The position numbers and the translations under genes are program-made. This document shows, in pieces, positions 23,709-33,148 of a stretch of 50,438 nt of DNA. The notes beneath the pieces are model-generated. The model did not search any database, was not told the origin of the DNA, and saw only the letters and a list, made by a program, of their open reading frames with translations. Source of the stretch: CAIYRG01 sp036273455 (GTDB lineage Bacteria > Pseudomonadota > Alphaproteobacteria > Micropepsales > Micropepsaceae); contig DASUHP010000043.1 of assembly GCA_036273455.1 (NCBI GenBank), forward strand, positions 1 through 50,438, written 5' to 3'. The first letter of the stretch is position 1. Each line of letters opens with the position of its first letter.

Positions 23709-25027
23709 CAGTTGCGCCTGCCGCCGACGGCACGATGCTGTTTCCGGCGCTGCTGTTCGTCGTTGCCTATGGTGTGATCGTCACCGAACGGCTCAACCGG
23801 GCGGTGGTTGCAATTCTCGCCGGCGCATTGGCCGTCGTGCTGGGTTTCCTTGCGCAGCCCGATGCAATTGCCGCCATCGATTTCAACACGCTCGCCCTGT
23901 TGATCGGCACGATGATCATTGTCGGCGTCACCAAGAAAAGCGGGATATTCGGCTATGTCGCGATTCGTGCGGCGCAGTTGATGAGGGCGTCGCCGGCCGG
24001 AATCCTGGTCGCGCTGTCGGCCGTCACCGCATTGGTCTCGGCATTTCTTCCCAATGCCACGACGGTGCTGTTCATCGTTCCGGTGACACTGGTGATCGCC
24101 ACCGAATTGTCGGTTCCCCCCTACCCGTTCTTGTTTTCGGAAATCTTCGCCAGCAATGTTGGTGGCACTGCAACGCTGATCGGCGATCCGCCGAATATCC
24201 TCATCGGTTCGGCGGCGGGGCTGACTTTTAACGAGTTTCTGCTCGCGCTGGGGCCGGCGGTGGTTGCGGTATTCATTGTGCAGACGGCGGTGCTCCACTT
24301 CATCTGGGGACGGCATCTTCGAGCCCAACCGAAATTCCGCGCCAATATCATGGGCATGAACGCTGCCGCAGCCATTGCCGATTGCAGGCTTGTGCCGTGG
24401 ACGCTTGCGATCATCGCGGCTCTGGTGTTGGCGCTGGTATTCGCCGGACCGCTGCATCTCGAACCCGGAACGCTCGCGCTCTTTGCCGCCGGGCTGTTGT
24501 TGCTGGCGGATCTCGCGCCGCGAGGGCCGCAGGACCAATCGGACGCTGTGACGAGCGCGTTTCAGGAAGTCGATTGGGTGACAATCTTCTTCTTCATCGG
24601 AATCTTTGTCCTCGTCGGCGCCGTCGCGCGCACCGGTCTTCTGGATTATCTCGGCGCCCGCCTGGTGGCGTTCACGCATGGCAATGTGAGGGACACGGCG
24701 CTTGTGCTGCTGTGGGCCGGCGCGATTCTGTCGGCGCTGATCGACAATATTCCCATCGTGATCACAATGATTCCGCTGGTGAAGGGGATTGCGCCGTCTC
24801 TCGGTGGAAATGCTGCTGTGCTTCCGATCTGGTGGGCGCTGGCCCTGGGTGCATGCCTTGGCGGTAATGGTACGCTGATTGGTTCGGCGGCCAATCTGAC
24901 GGTGGCGGGAGTTGCAGAACGCAGCGGCGTTTCGATGCCGGTCTGGCGCTACAACAAAACCGCGTTTCCCTTGATGCTGCTGAGCATTGTCCTATGTCAT
25001 ATCTATGTGGTCTGGCGGTTCTTCTGA
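23705..25027 (+). CDS. ArsB/NhaD/SLC13-type ion transporter
   Basis: 440 residues, about 11-12 membrane helices. It shows the two repeated family signatures: FLPNATTVLFIVPV with SNVGGTATLIGDPPNILIG in the first half, and LSALIDNIPIVITMIPL with LGGNGTLIGSAANL in the second. The family moves anions or exchanges Na+/H+; the substrate is unknown. It starts at GTG overlapping the CBS gene stop (GTGA), so the two are coupled. ATG at 23735 is an alternative start. Confidence 0.9.
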   Translation: MTVAPAADGTMLFPALLFVVAYGVIVTERLNRAVVAILAGALAVVLGFLAQPDAIAAIDFNTLALLIGTMIIVGVTKKSGIFGYVAIRAAQLMRASPAGILVALSAVTALVSAFLPNATTVLFIVPVTLVIATELSVPPYPFLFSEIFASNVGGTATLIGDPPNILIGSAAGLTFNEFLLALGPAVVAVFIVQTAVLHFIWGRHLRAQPKFRANIMGMNAAAAIADCRLVPWTLAIIAALVLALVFAGPLHLEPGTLALFAAGLLLLADLAPRGPQDQSDAVTSAFQEVDWVTIFFFIGIFVLVGAVARTGLLDYLGARLVAFTHGNVRDTALVLLWAGAILSALIDNIPIVITMIPLVKGIAPSLGGNAAVLPIWWALALGACLGGNGTLIGSAANLTVAGVAERSGVSMPVWRYNKTAFPLMLLSIVLCHIYVVWRFF

Positions 25028-25028
25028 C

Positions 25029-25280
25029 ATGACGCGCCTCTGTCTGTGTGTGCTGGCGCTGGTGCTCGCGAGCTGCGCCGAAGCCGATTCGGGCGCGAAG
25101 ATGTCGCCGTTTTATCAGGAAGGATTTGGCGACGGCTGTGCGACGGCAAGTGCACAGGGCGCGCCGGGGCAAACGAAAACCGTTCGCGACCAGGCGCTGT
25201 TCGACCGCGAGAAGGACTATCACGCCGGTTGGATATCGGGATTCGCGCAATGCCGGATGTCCCGAATCCCGACGCCGTAA
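25029..25280 (+). CDS. small lipoprotein
   Basis: 83 residues with a lipoprotein signal (VLALVLASC; Cys16 is the lipidated residue). The mature part holds YQEGFGDGCATAS and DYHAGWISGFAQC, with two further Cys that could pair. The ATG lies one base after the transporter stop, so it probably belongs to the same operon. Function unknown. Confidence 0.75.
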   Translation: MTRLCLCVLALVLASCAEADSGAKMSPFYQEGFGDGCATASAQGAPGQTKTVRDQALFDREKDYHAGWISGFAQCRMSRIPTP

Positions 25281-25298
25281 CCGCGGGAGGCGGAGTGG

Positions 25299-26114
25299 TT
25301 ACCGCCGCCGCGCCAGGCTGAACGTGATCCTGTCGTCCATCCAGCGCGCCGAGATAGCGGCCGCCACGGCTACCAGAGCACCGAACAACAGGGCAAAGGC
25401 GGTCCAAAGGCTGACCGCGCTGGCGGCTTTGCGGGCGTTGTCCGCGTCGCGGCGCATTTGCGCCTGAACCTGCGCGACCCGCGCGCGTGAGTCAGGATCG
25501 GCAAGCCCCGCGTCCTGCATAACCATTTGCGCAAGCCGGGTGCTGTCGGCCTGGTTCTGTCCGCTGCCGCCCGCTGCCGCATTGGCCGTGAGAATCCGTC
25601 CGGCCTCGGCCTTATCGGCCACCACAGCAGGGTTGTTCTGCGCCGGCCGGAACAGCAGGTCGGTGTAATAACCCGAAGTGTCGGAACGGTTTGCCGCCAT
25701 TCCGGCGGAGATCGCCGATCCCCCCATCAGCGTCGAGAACCAGACGACGAACAGACCCGCTAGAATGCCCAGAGCCCACATGGTTAATCCGTGCGCGGCG
25801 GACCTGAATTCTTCTTCTTCGGTATTTTCCACTTCCGGGCCGATAAGACGGCCGACCAGATATCCGCCGACAGCGAACCCAAAGGCTTGCGCGGCAAGGA
25901 AATATAGCGCGCCAAGGGTCAGGAATGTCGTATTCGGGGTGGACGGATTAACCGGCGATGCCAGCGCCAGCCCCACCCCCGAACCGAGAGTTATAAGAAA
26001 GAACGAGACAGCGGCGGCGGAAATTGCGCCGGCAATCACCGCGCCCCAATGGAATTCCCGCGGATGAGCGAGAATGCTTGTAGTAGAAGGGGTTACGCGC
26101 GAATTGGCCGGCAT
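25299..26114 (-). CDS. integral membrane protein, unknown function
   Basis: 271 residues. Hydrophobic helices lie at about 24-48, 62-90, 112-132 and 238-258. Between the third and fourth is a long soluble segment rich in Ala/Gln/Asp with RARVAQVQAQMRRDAD. It resembles the four-helix membrane proteins common in Rhizobiales (FHWGAVIAGAISAAAVSFF, LGSGVGLALASP). Function unknown. Confidence 0.8.
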   Translation of the reverse strand: MPANSRVTPSTTSILAHPREFHWGAVIAGAISAAAVSFFLITLGSGVGLALASPVNPSTPNTTFLTLGALYFLAAQAFGFAVGGYLVGRLIGPEVENTEEEEFRSAAHGLTMWALGILAGLFVVWFSTLMGGSAISAGMAANRSDTSGYYTDLLFRPAQNNPAVVADKAEAGRILTANAAAGGSGQNQADSTRLAQMVMQDAGLADPDSRARVAQVQAQMRRDADNARKAASAVSLWTAFALLFGALVAVAAAISARWMDDRITFSLARRR

Positions 26115-26248
26115 GCAATGGTCCTTTCACGGAGCAACAGGCTTCGCGGTAAACGTGCTGGGCAAGCAGACGTTCCGGCGTGCCCAAATCTTATGCAACG
26201 ACGCGCGGGTTGGGGCGTTTGGTTCTGGACCTGCCACGGACATTCATC

Positions 26249-26329
26249 ATGCGATCTGGTTGCCTTTGGCTGCTTGGAGTCCCGCTTCCGATCATCATTA
26301 TCCTTTGGCTGATCACCGGCCACGCGTAG
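26249..26329 (+). CDS. 26-residue single-helix membrane peptide
   Basis: MRSGCLWLLGVPLPIIIILW plus six residues. One transmembrane helix begins almost at the start. It recalls a conserved very short family in alphaproteobacteria (CLWLLGVPLPI...). No strong ribosome binding site is seen. The rest of 26115-26426 shows no other gene. Confidence 0.5.
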   Translation: MRSGCLWLLGVPLPIIIILWLITGHA

Positions 26330-26426
26330 TTTCGGTCTTAGGCGCGTTTGTCCGCATCCGGAACGCTTGATGCTGGAGATCGCGTCTGCCCGGCCCATCC
26401 CGCTGAGAGTGCAGCCGCCGTCGGCT

Positions 26427-27656
26427 CTATGCGCGGGTGCCGTCTGCGCTCGACGTCACCACGGCAGGGTCCACCAGCCGTTGCGCCGGAAGCCATAATG
26501 TCACGACCGTGCCCACTCCCAGTTCGCTTGTGAGAGTAAGGCGTCCGCCATGCAATTCAATCAGCGCACGGGCCAGCGGCAGGCCCAACCCGGCCCCGTG
26601 ATGCTGGCGGCGGTAAGCGGATTCCACCTGTCCGAACGGCGTCAGGACGGTCTCGATGTCGTCGGCGGCGATGCCAATGCCGGTATCGCGCACGACCAGG
26701 CCGAAGTTGCAATCCGCGTCCGTGACCGTGGTGAGCGTCACCGTACCGCCCCTCGGCGTGAATTTCAGCGCATTCGACAGCAGGTTGCTGAGTGCCTGTT
26801 TCAGCTTGCGTTCGTCGGCGTGCAGCAGCAGGCCCGGGGCCGGCAGATCGACGGCCAGCGTCAGGCCGGCTCGCTCAAAGCGGTCGCGGAACAGAATTCG
26901 CGCCGTCTCGTGTGCGATCGTCTCTACCCTGACATTGCTCTCGTCCAGGCGACCCTCGCCGTCTTCAATCTTCGATAATGCCAGGATGTCGTCGATGATC
27001 GCGAGCAGATGGTTGCCGGCCGTGTTGATGTCCGCGGCATATTCGGCGTAGCGGTCCATTGCGCCGGGTCCGAACAACCGGTTCATGATGATGTCGGAAA
27101 ATCCCAGAATGGCATTGATCGGTGTTCTGAGCTCATGGTGGATATTGGCCAGGAATTCCGACTTGCCGCGGTTCGCTCGCGCGAGCTCGCGCGTGCGCTC
27201 ACCGACGCGCCTTTCCAGCAACGCGTTGAATTCCTTCGCCCTGCGATACAGGATGTGAATTTCCAGCGCATTGCGCACACGCTGGAGCAGTTCCCACAGT
27301 TTGAACGGCTTTGTGATGAAATCCCGTGCCCCCGCACTGACCGCGGCACGCCGGGTGTCGTCATCATTCTGGGCCGTCAAAACCACAATCGCCGGCATCT
27401 CCGCGGCATTGTGTGCCCTGAGACGGCGAATGAATTCCTCGCCGCCTAGTCCCGGCATTCTCATGTCGAGCAATACGAGGTCGCAGGATCCGGATTCGGC
27501 GATCGCGAGGCCCTGTTTTGGATCCGTAACGCCGGTGACCGCGGAAAAACCTCCGGCATGCAGAAAACCGGCCGCAGTCTCGACTTCTATTGCCATGTCG
27601 TCGACGATCAGAATGCGGGCAGCGCAGATCGCGGAATCAATTTCGGTGTTGGTCAC
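26427..27656 (-). CDS. response-regulator/histidine-kinase hybrid
   Basis: 409 residues: receiver domain first (15-130; ARILIVDDMAIE, phospho-acceptor Asp in LVLLDMRMPG, Lys in FITKPF), a short coiled linker, HisKA (FLANIHHELRTPINAILGFSD, phospho-His) and HATPase (LSNLLSNALKFTP, DTGIGIA, HHGAGLGLPLARALIELHGG). It is cytoplasmic, with no membrane helix. The start is GTG at 27656, overlapping the end of the degraded kinase upstream by 20 bp, so it was probably the second gene of a phosphorelay operon whose first member has decayed. Confidence 0.9.
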   Translation of the reverse strand: MTNTEIDSAICAARILIVDDMAIEVETAAGFLHAGGFSAVTGVTDPKQGLAIAESGSCDLVLLDMRMPGLGGEEFIRRLRAHNAAEMPAIVVLTAQNDDDTRRAAVSAGARDFITKPFKLWELLQRVRNALEIHILYRRAKEFNALLERRVGERTRELARANRGKSEFLANIHHELRTPINAILGFSDIIMNRLFGPGAMDRYAEYAADINTAGNHLLAIIDDILALSKIEDGEGRLDESNVRVETIAHETARILFRDRFERAGLTLAVDLPAPGLLLHADERKLKQALSNLLSNALKFTPRGGTVTLTTVTDADCNFGLVVRDTGIGIAADDIETVLTPFGQVESAYRRQHHGAGLGLPLARALIELHGGRLTLTSELGVGTVVTLWLPAQRLVDPAVVTSSADGTRA

Positions 27657-28105
27657 GCGTTGGCTCGGTCAGGAGGCTGTCGACCGTGGCGAAAAACTCG
27701 CGCACATTGACCGGCCTCGCAGGGTAATTGGTGAACCGCGCGTCCATGCCGCGCGGCATTGCTGCCGCGCTCTGCGCCGTCTCGGGGATATTCATGGTCA
27801 ACATAGAGCAAAGTGTGGCCCCGCCTGTGCGGCTTATATCGACAACATTCGAGAACCGAATATCCCTTGACGCTGCGACCTCGCCTGTCCAGGCCGGAAG
27901 ATCGACGCAAAACGTGGTGCCGACATTCATCTCGCTGGTGAAGGCGATCCGTCCGCCCATCAATTGCACCAATTGGTGTGTGATGTGAAGACCGATGCCG
28001 GTTCCCTCCACACACTGTGTACGGCGCCGAGCCGATTGGGCCGCTGACTGGATTCTTGTCCTCGAGCGTCATGGAGAGTTCAACCTGGCTATGTGTTGAC
28101 TCCAT
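27637..28105 (-). pseudogene. degraded hybrid histidine kinase
   Basis: Pieces of a hybrid kinase C-terminus occur in different frames. QVELSMTLEDKNP is a HATPase strand. PNRLGAVHSV and EGTGIGLHITHQLVQLMGG normally adjoin but are one base out of frame here. GHTLLYVDHEYPRD is the start of a receiver in a third frame. AAAMPRGMDARFTNYPARPVNV is its end, with most of the receiver missing between. The G1 box is also gone. Several deletions and frameshifts therefore exist and no functional kinase is made. Confidence 0.75.
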
Positions 28106-28365
28106 AAATTTAAGCTTCCGCGGCTGGAGACATCGCCGGGTGTTATCGGGCTTTGGCGGCTAAAACCCGGTTAAGAAACCTGTCACCGGTAACCGAATCA
28201 AAGCTGACGCTGACGGGCGACCACAGACTCTGAAAACCGCCGCCATCAACGGTAAGCGACGCGGTGCAGGCCGTGAATGCCGTGCCGGCGATTCAAACTG
28301 AATGCAGCCCGCCGCTTCCGCCGTGCTAATGTGAGCCCGTCCCGACCAGCGAAGGAGCCGCTGCC

Positions 28366-29337
28366 TTGATACGCGAAACACTCATCACACTGAGCCTGAC
28401 ATTGGCCGCAGCCGTCGGACTCTCGCCAGCCAAGGCTCAGACGCCGCCCAACACTGTTGCTCTGCAACCGTCTCCCGCTATCGCCGGAGTGATCAAGGGC
28501 GGGACAATGCCGGAAGTCGTCATCAAGGGATTGACGAGTTCGGACGATTCCTTCTGGCTCCCGAATGTCGGCCTGATTTTCTCCGAGTCGCAGGCCAACC
28601 GCATTGTGCGGCTGGACGAACACGATCAGCCCGTCACCTTTATCGGAGGGCTGCTCAACCCGCTCGGCATGGTGTTCACCGCGCAGGGCGAACTCATTTC
28701 GATTCAGACGAAGCCGGGCTTTATGGGGCCTCGCGTGGTATGGCCGAAAGGGCACGAGAGAATCATCGCGGACAACTATCAGGGGCAGCCGTTCGGCCGT
28801 CCGAACGACATCGTCGCGAACAGCAAAGGCGGCGTGTATTTCACGGACCCGCCGGCCCATGCGGTATATTACGTGCCGCCCGGCGGCACGATTATCCGCG
28901 TGTCATATGGTGAGCTCAATACTCCGAACGGCTTGCAGCTCAGTCACGATGAAAAGACGCTTTATGTCAATGACACGCAGGGCATTCACATGCATGCGTT
29001 TGACGTGTTGCCGGATGGCCGGCTCACCAATGACCGGGTCTTCGCCAATTATGTTGGACGCGACGTATCGCGCGCGGCGACTGAGCCGCCAATTTCGCGG
29101 GCCGACGGTATGGTCACCGATAATGACGGTCGTATCTATGCGCTGACCGATTCTGGCATCGAAGTCTTCACTCCAACGGGCGCGCATCTCGGCGCGATTC
29201 CGGTATGGTGCATCACGCGGCGCTGCCAGAATCTCGGTTTCGGCGGGCCGGACAAGCGGACGCTCTATGTGTCCGGCGGCGGCACGCTTCTGCGGATCCC
29301 CATGCTCGCGCAGGGATATCTCGGCCGCGCAAAATAG
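28366..29337 (+). CDS. exported SMP-30/gluconolactonase-like beta-propeller
   Basis: 323 residues from TTG (GAAGGAG upstream). Signal peptide (cleavage after AKA), then a six-bladed propeller of the lactonase type: RPNDIVANSKGGVYFTDP, TPNGLQLSHDEKTLYVNDT, RADGMVTDNDGRIYALT, ending QGYLGRAK. The Asn/Asp positions fit the metal site of SMP-30 lactonases. Its C-terminus is shared with the paralogue at 32017 (QGYMGRAK). Likely opens lactones of sugar or aromatic-degradation intermediates; substrate unknown. Confidence 0.88.
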   Translation: MIRETLITLSLTLAAAVGLSPAKAQTPPNTVALQPSPAIAGVIKGGTMPEVVIKGLTSSDDSFWLPNVGLIFSESQANRIVRLDEHDQPVTFIGGLLNPLGMVFTAQGELISIQTKPGFMGPRVVWPKGHERIIADNYQGQPFGRPNDIVANSKGGVYFTDPPAHAVYYVPPGGTIIRVSYGELNTPNGLQLSHDEKTLYVNDTQGIHMHAFDVLPDGRLTNDRVFANYVGRDVSRAATEPPISRADGMVTDNDGRIYALTDSGIEVFTPTGAHLGAIPVWCITRRCQNLGFGGPDKRTLYVSGGGTLLRIPMLAQGYLGRAK

Positions 29338-29475
29338 GCGCACCCAATCGAAGATGCGGTTTTGACGCGTGATTGCCGCGACGCGGCAATCCGCAAGGCC
29401 CCGCTTTGGTCTAACGCATCCGCGAACAATGGCGGTCTTTTTTTGGTCCCGATCCGTGGGCATAAGGCGGGCGTG

Positions 29476-31518
29476 GTGAACATCCAGCGCGTGGAGCAGC
29501 CCATTCCATACCCACAATTGATCAACCGGTTCAGTCTCCGCCTCCGGCCAGGGCTTCGCGGTTTAGTCGTCTTGTCGGCGGTGATGTTGTTCATGGCCGG
29601 GCCGCAAGCATTCGCCCAAACCTCCGCGCAGCAGTCCACTCAAACGTCAGCGCAGCCGGCTGCGACGAACGCCGCGCCGGCCCAGGCCACCGGGATCGCC
29701 GACCCGGTTGATGCATCGCGGGTCGTGCAATTCCTCGACCAAACTATCGCCTGGTACCGCCAGCTCGATGCGCAGCAGCAACTCGTCAGTGGGGCGAACG
29801 ACGAGGTCTATGTCAGCGCCGATCGTCAGCTCGCCGGTCAGGTCGTCCGTCTGGCGTTTCAATTCGCGCGGGCGGTCGCTTCCGTTCAGCAGGCCCCCGC
29901 GCCGGGCGCGGCCACGCCGGCTTATCAAAACGTGATGCAGCAGGAGGCCGAGGCGCAGAAGGACGAAAAGCAGGTCGTCGGCGAAGTCGAGGACTTGCGG
30001 AAGCAGATCGCGGCAGCGTCAGGGCCGCAGAAGGAAATGCTGGAGGCACAGCTCGCCGAGACGCAAGCGGAAGTGGATTTTGCGACAGCCCGCGTGGACG
30101 CGATACGCACAATGTCGCGTTTTCTGACCGGCGCCAATGCCGGGGCCACGGGGCTGAACGCGCAGATCGACGCGCTCGAGAGTTCGTTGCCGCCGGACCT
30201 GCGAGCCGCCGGGAACGCAGGCACCGATGGAAGCGCCGGCGGCGCAATGGGCGTTCCGGCGTCGCGCGAGGCCGCGCCACCAGCCGCGACAGAAAACGCT
30301 TCCACCGGCTCCGGGCTGTGGGAGAGCGCGACCGGTCTGCTCTCCGCCTGGGGCAAGCTGCGCAGCATCAATAACGCGGTGCAGCAAACCCGGGAGCTGG
30401 CCCGGAGCGCGCAGGAAATTCGCACTCCGCTGATCGCCGAGCTCAGGGAGCTCACGCGGCGCAGCGATGAGTTGGCGCATCAGGCGGATCGCGCCAACAC
30501 CGCAACGCTCGAGCAGGAACGGCAACAGCTCGGCGTGGTGACGATGAAATTCAGGCAACTCACCGGTTCTGCGATACCGCTGGCGCAGGTGGGAGTCCTG
30601 CTAAATCTTTACCAGAAGAACCTCGCGAACTGGCACTCCGGTGCAGTCAGTGAGGCCTGGACAGGATCGCAGGGCCTTGCCGCGCGATTGGTATTCCTTG
30701 GGCTGATCATCGCGCTGGTGCTGACCGCATCGGAGCTGTGGCGCCGGGCGATCTACAAATATGTGCGTGATGCGCGGCGCCGCTGGACATTGCACTGGGT
30801 ACGCAAGTTCGTGGTTTGGGGCGCCATCGCCTCGATCGTCACATTCTCACTGCTCAGTCAGATTGGCTCGCTTGCGACCTTCGCCGGTCTGATCACCGCG
30901 GGCGTCGCCGTGTCGCTGCAAAACGTGATCCAGTCGATCGTGGGCTACTTCTTCCTGATCGGCAAATACGGCATCCGCGCGGGCGACCACGTCATGATCG
31001 GCGGAGTGTCGGGCGAGGTCATCGATGTGGGTCTGGTTCGGATTCACCTGATGGAGATGGGCGGCGCGGCGGCGGATACGCCCACCGGCCGTGTCGTCGC
31101 GTTCTCAAATTCCATCGTCTTCAACTCGACGCCGGGCCTGTTCAAACAGATTCCCGGTACGAGTTTTGCGTGGCACGAAATCAATCTGACGCTGCCCGCG
31201 GGCACCAATTTCTCGACCGCCCGCGCGCGGCTGATGTCGGCTGTCGAAGCAGGCCTCGCCGACTTCAAGGAGGAAATCGCCAAGCAACACTCGGCGATTC
31301 AACATGTTTTCGACGGCACCCCTGGAATGGGCCTGCGGCCGACGGTGCAACTACAGTTCACTGCGTCAGGACTGGAAGCGCTGGTGCGCTACCCCGTGGC
31401 GCTGCGCCACGCAATGGAAATCGACGAGCGGGTCACGCACGCCATCCTGACCGATTCCGACCTCACCCATGCCGGTAGCCCCGCGATCCGGCTGGAGACC
31501 GCAATAAGTTCTGCGTGA
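29476..31518 (+). CDS. mechanosensitive channel of the MscS family with long periplasmic N-terminus
   Basis: About 680 residues. Signal segment, then a Gln/Ala-rich periplasmic region with a coiled coil (EAEAQKDEKQVVGEVEDLRKQ), helices at about 400-425 and 445-470, and the MscS pore helix and vestibule (FAGLITAGVAVSLQNVIQSI, YFFLIGKYGIRAGDHVMIGG, VVAFSNSIVF). GTG codons at 29473/29476 follow AAGGCGGGC. It releases osmolytes under hypo-osmotic stress. The extra N-terminus probably tunes gating. Confidence 0.9.
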   Translation: MNIQRVEQPIPYPQLINRFSLRLRPGLRGLVVLSAVMLFMAGPQAFAQTSAQQSTQTSAQPAATNAAPAQATGIADPVDASRVVQFLDQTIAWYRQLDAQQQLVSGANDEVYVSADRQLAGQVVRLAFQFARAVASVQQAPAPGAATPAYQNVMQQEAEAQKDEKQVVGEVEDLRKQIAAASGPQKEMLEAQLAETQAEVDFATARVDAIRTMSRFLTGANAGATGLNAQIDALESSLPPDLRAAGNAGTDGSAGGAMGVPASREAAPPAATENASTGSGLWESATGLLSAWGKLRSINNAVQQTRELARSAQEIRTPLIAELRELTRRSDELAHQADRANTATLEQERQQLGVVTMKFRQLTGSAIPLAQVGVLLNLYQKNLANWHSGAVSEAWTGSQGLAARLVFLGLIIALVLTASELWRRAIYKYVRDARRRWTLHWVRKFVVWGAIASIVTFSLLSQIGSLATFAGLITAGVAVSLQNVIQSIVGYFFLIGKYGIRAGDHVMIGGVSGEVIDVGLVRIHLMEMGGAAADTPTGRVVAFSNSIVFNSTPGLFKQIPGTSFAWHEINLTLPAGTNFSTARARLMSAVEAGLADFKEEIAKQHSAIQHVFDGTPGMGLRPTVQLQFTASGLEALVRYPVALRHAMEIDERVTHAILTDSDLTHAGSPAIRLETAISSA

Positions 31519-31542
31519 TGCCGTGGCGAAAAGCGCGCCCAG

Positions 31543-31944
31543 TCACTTTTTGCCCGAAAACGTGGTGAGAGGCCAGGGCCACCATCCTGTGCCGTTATGC
31601 GCGTAATTGTCGGCCGCGCGTTCAAAGGGCGTTGGCGAGGGCAGCAGAAGTGTTGCCACATATACTGGTAAAAAGAACGGGCCAAGCACCTGGTATTGCC
31701 AGGTATGCGCCTCCTCGTGCTTGCCCAAATGGACTGTACGCGGCTGCGGAAGCGGCAGCCCGCGTCTGGCGCAGGCCGCACATTCATAGGTCATCGCCTG
31801 GCGGTCCATATCCGTATACGGATTCAGAATGACATTGCCGAGCACGAAGGGGCGAATTGCGATCGGTGACCGATGAAAGACAACCGCATTATGCGCGATT
31901 TCACACCGGGAACCGGTCAGCAGGAAGGGTGCTCCGATCAGCAC
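31543..31944 (-). CDS. membrane protein with HEEAH motif, start uncertain
   Basis: 133 residues from GTG at 31944, but the open frame continues upstream with a coherent hydrophobic segment (FLLDVLGKLFALPCTCIGV) back to the stop of the preceding gene, without ATG, GTG or TTG. A CTG at 32001 with AGCAGG upstream is the best longer start. The protein has LGKHEEAHTWQYQVLGPFFL, in which HEEAH fits HExxH, and FERAADNYA further on, whose Glu or Asp could be a third zinc ligand. It may be a membrane metalloprotease-like protein; activity is unproven. Confidence 0.65.
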   Translation of the reverse strand: MLIGAPFLLTGSRCEIAHNAVVFHRSPIAIRPFVLGNVILNPYTDMDRQAMTYECAACARRGLPLPQPRTVHLGKHEEAHTWQYQVLGPFFLPVYVATLLLPSPTPFERAADNYAHNGTGWWPWPLTTFSGKK

Positions 31945-32016
31945 CCCAATGCAGGTGCAGGGAAGCGCGAACAGTTTTCCGAGGACGTCAAGAAGGAACA
32001 GCGCCGATTGCCTGCT

Positions 32017-33051
32017 CTATTTGGCGCGGCCCATATAGCCTTGGGCGATCATGTCGATTTTGTAGATCGCTTTGGCGTTGTTCCTGGCATCGCCGGCAGT
32101 TCTGTATTCCTGGCCGTCCGGTGTCTTCATGCCCGCGCCCTTGGCGTACAGGACCCGCTTGCCGGCGCCGGCAAACGCGACACTGGAGGCAGACCTCGGC
32201 AGCGGGATGATGCCGAGATATTTTCCGTCGGCGCTGAAAACCTGAATGCCGGGATCGCCGGTGCTGACATAGAGACGGCCTTCGGAGTCAATGGTCATGC
32301 CGTCGCCGTTGCCGCCGCCTTCGAGCCTGGCAAAGTCGTGCTGATTGGCGGTGGTGCCATCCGGTTTGATATCGAAGGCCACCAGAACCTTCCGGTTGGT
32401 GACATAAAGCGTCTTTTCATCGCGGCTGAGCACCATGCCGTTGGTGCGCACCTCCTTGCCTGCGACGAGGCTCACCTTGCCGGCGGCGTTGACGAAATAG
32501 GTGCCGTTGTCGTCGTAGAAATAGGCGCCGCCCTTCGAATCGCTGACGACCTCGCCCATGCGCCAGAACGTCTTGCCGTTGTATTCGCTGGCCAGCGTTT
32601 CGTGCTTGTTGCCTGGTTCGATGACTATCAACTGCGCCGGCTCATGGCACTGGTCGGGATGGCCGCCCGGATCCGAACAGGTGCGCTCGGCGCCGATCAC
32701 GCGTCCCTTATAATCGATGGCGAGAGCTCCGGTGCCGTGAGTGTCGGCGGCGAAGATCGAGAATTTGTCGTTGCGATCGAGGCGGCCAACGGTGCTCGGC
32801 TGCTCTTGCGCAAACAGGATTCCTCCGTCTTTCGTGCCGACAAGACCATCGGCATTGTCGGGGCCCTGCCATACAAGCTTCCATTGGGCGCCCGCGGCGA
32901 TGACGCCTGGAATCGCGGTGACGGTGACCTGCTTTTCGGGACTGGGCTGCGGGAATGCTCTGCCCGTCCCTTGCTGGGCGACGGCAATCCCGCCAAGAGC
33001 AAGAGTAGACCCAATGAACCAGCACGCGACCGTGCCAAGATGACGCCGCAT
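32017..33051 (-). CDS. exported SMP-30/gluconolactonase-like beta-propeller (paralogue)
   Basis: 344 residues. Signal peptide (cleavage after IAVA), then GLVGTKDGGILFAQ, MGEVVSDSKGGAYFYDD, RTNGMVLSRDEKTLYVTN, GDGMTIDSEGRLYVS and the C-terminal QGYMGRAK. Same fold as the gene at 28366. A loop with Cys residues (RTCSDPGGHPDQCHEP) may form a disulfide. Substrate unknown. The HEEAH membrane protein follows it directly. Confidence 0.88.
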   Translation of the reverse strand: MRRHLGTVACWFIGSTLALGGIAVAQQGTGRAFPQPSPEKQVTVTAIPGVIAAGAQWKLVWQGPDNADGLVGTKDGGILFAQEQPSTVGRLDRNDKFSIFAADTHGTGALAIDYKGRVIGAERTCSDPGGHPDQCHEPAQLIVIEPGNKHETLASEYNGKTFWRMGEVVSDSKGGAYFYDDNGTYFVNAAGKVSLVAGKEVRTNGMVLSRDEKTLYVTNRKVLVAFDIKPDGTTANQHDFARLEGGGNGDGMTIDSEGRLYVSTGDPGIQVFSADGKYLGIIPLPRSASSVAFAGAGKRVLYAKGAGMKTPDGQEYRTAGDARNNAKAIYKIDMIAQGYMGRAK

Positions 33052-33148
33052 TTTCTGCCCCTCTGACCCGGTTTCCGAAGGCTAATGACCAGCTATCATA
33101 ACATCTGCTGCGCTGTTGGCGACGAAGAGAATCGCGCGACCAGATCCC

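Noticed and set aside
23654..24679. A 341-codon minus-strand frame opposite the transporter
   Set aside because: It is antisense to an obvious 12-helix transporter, and its Gln/Arg/His-rich translation has no recognisable domain.
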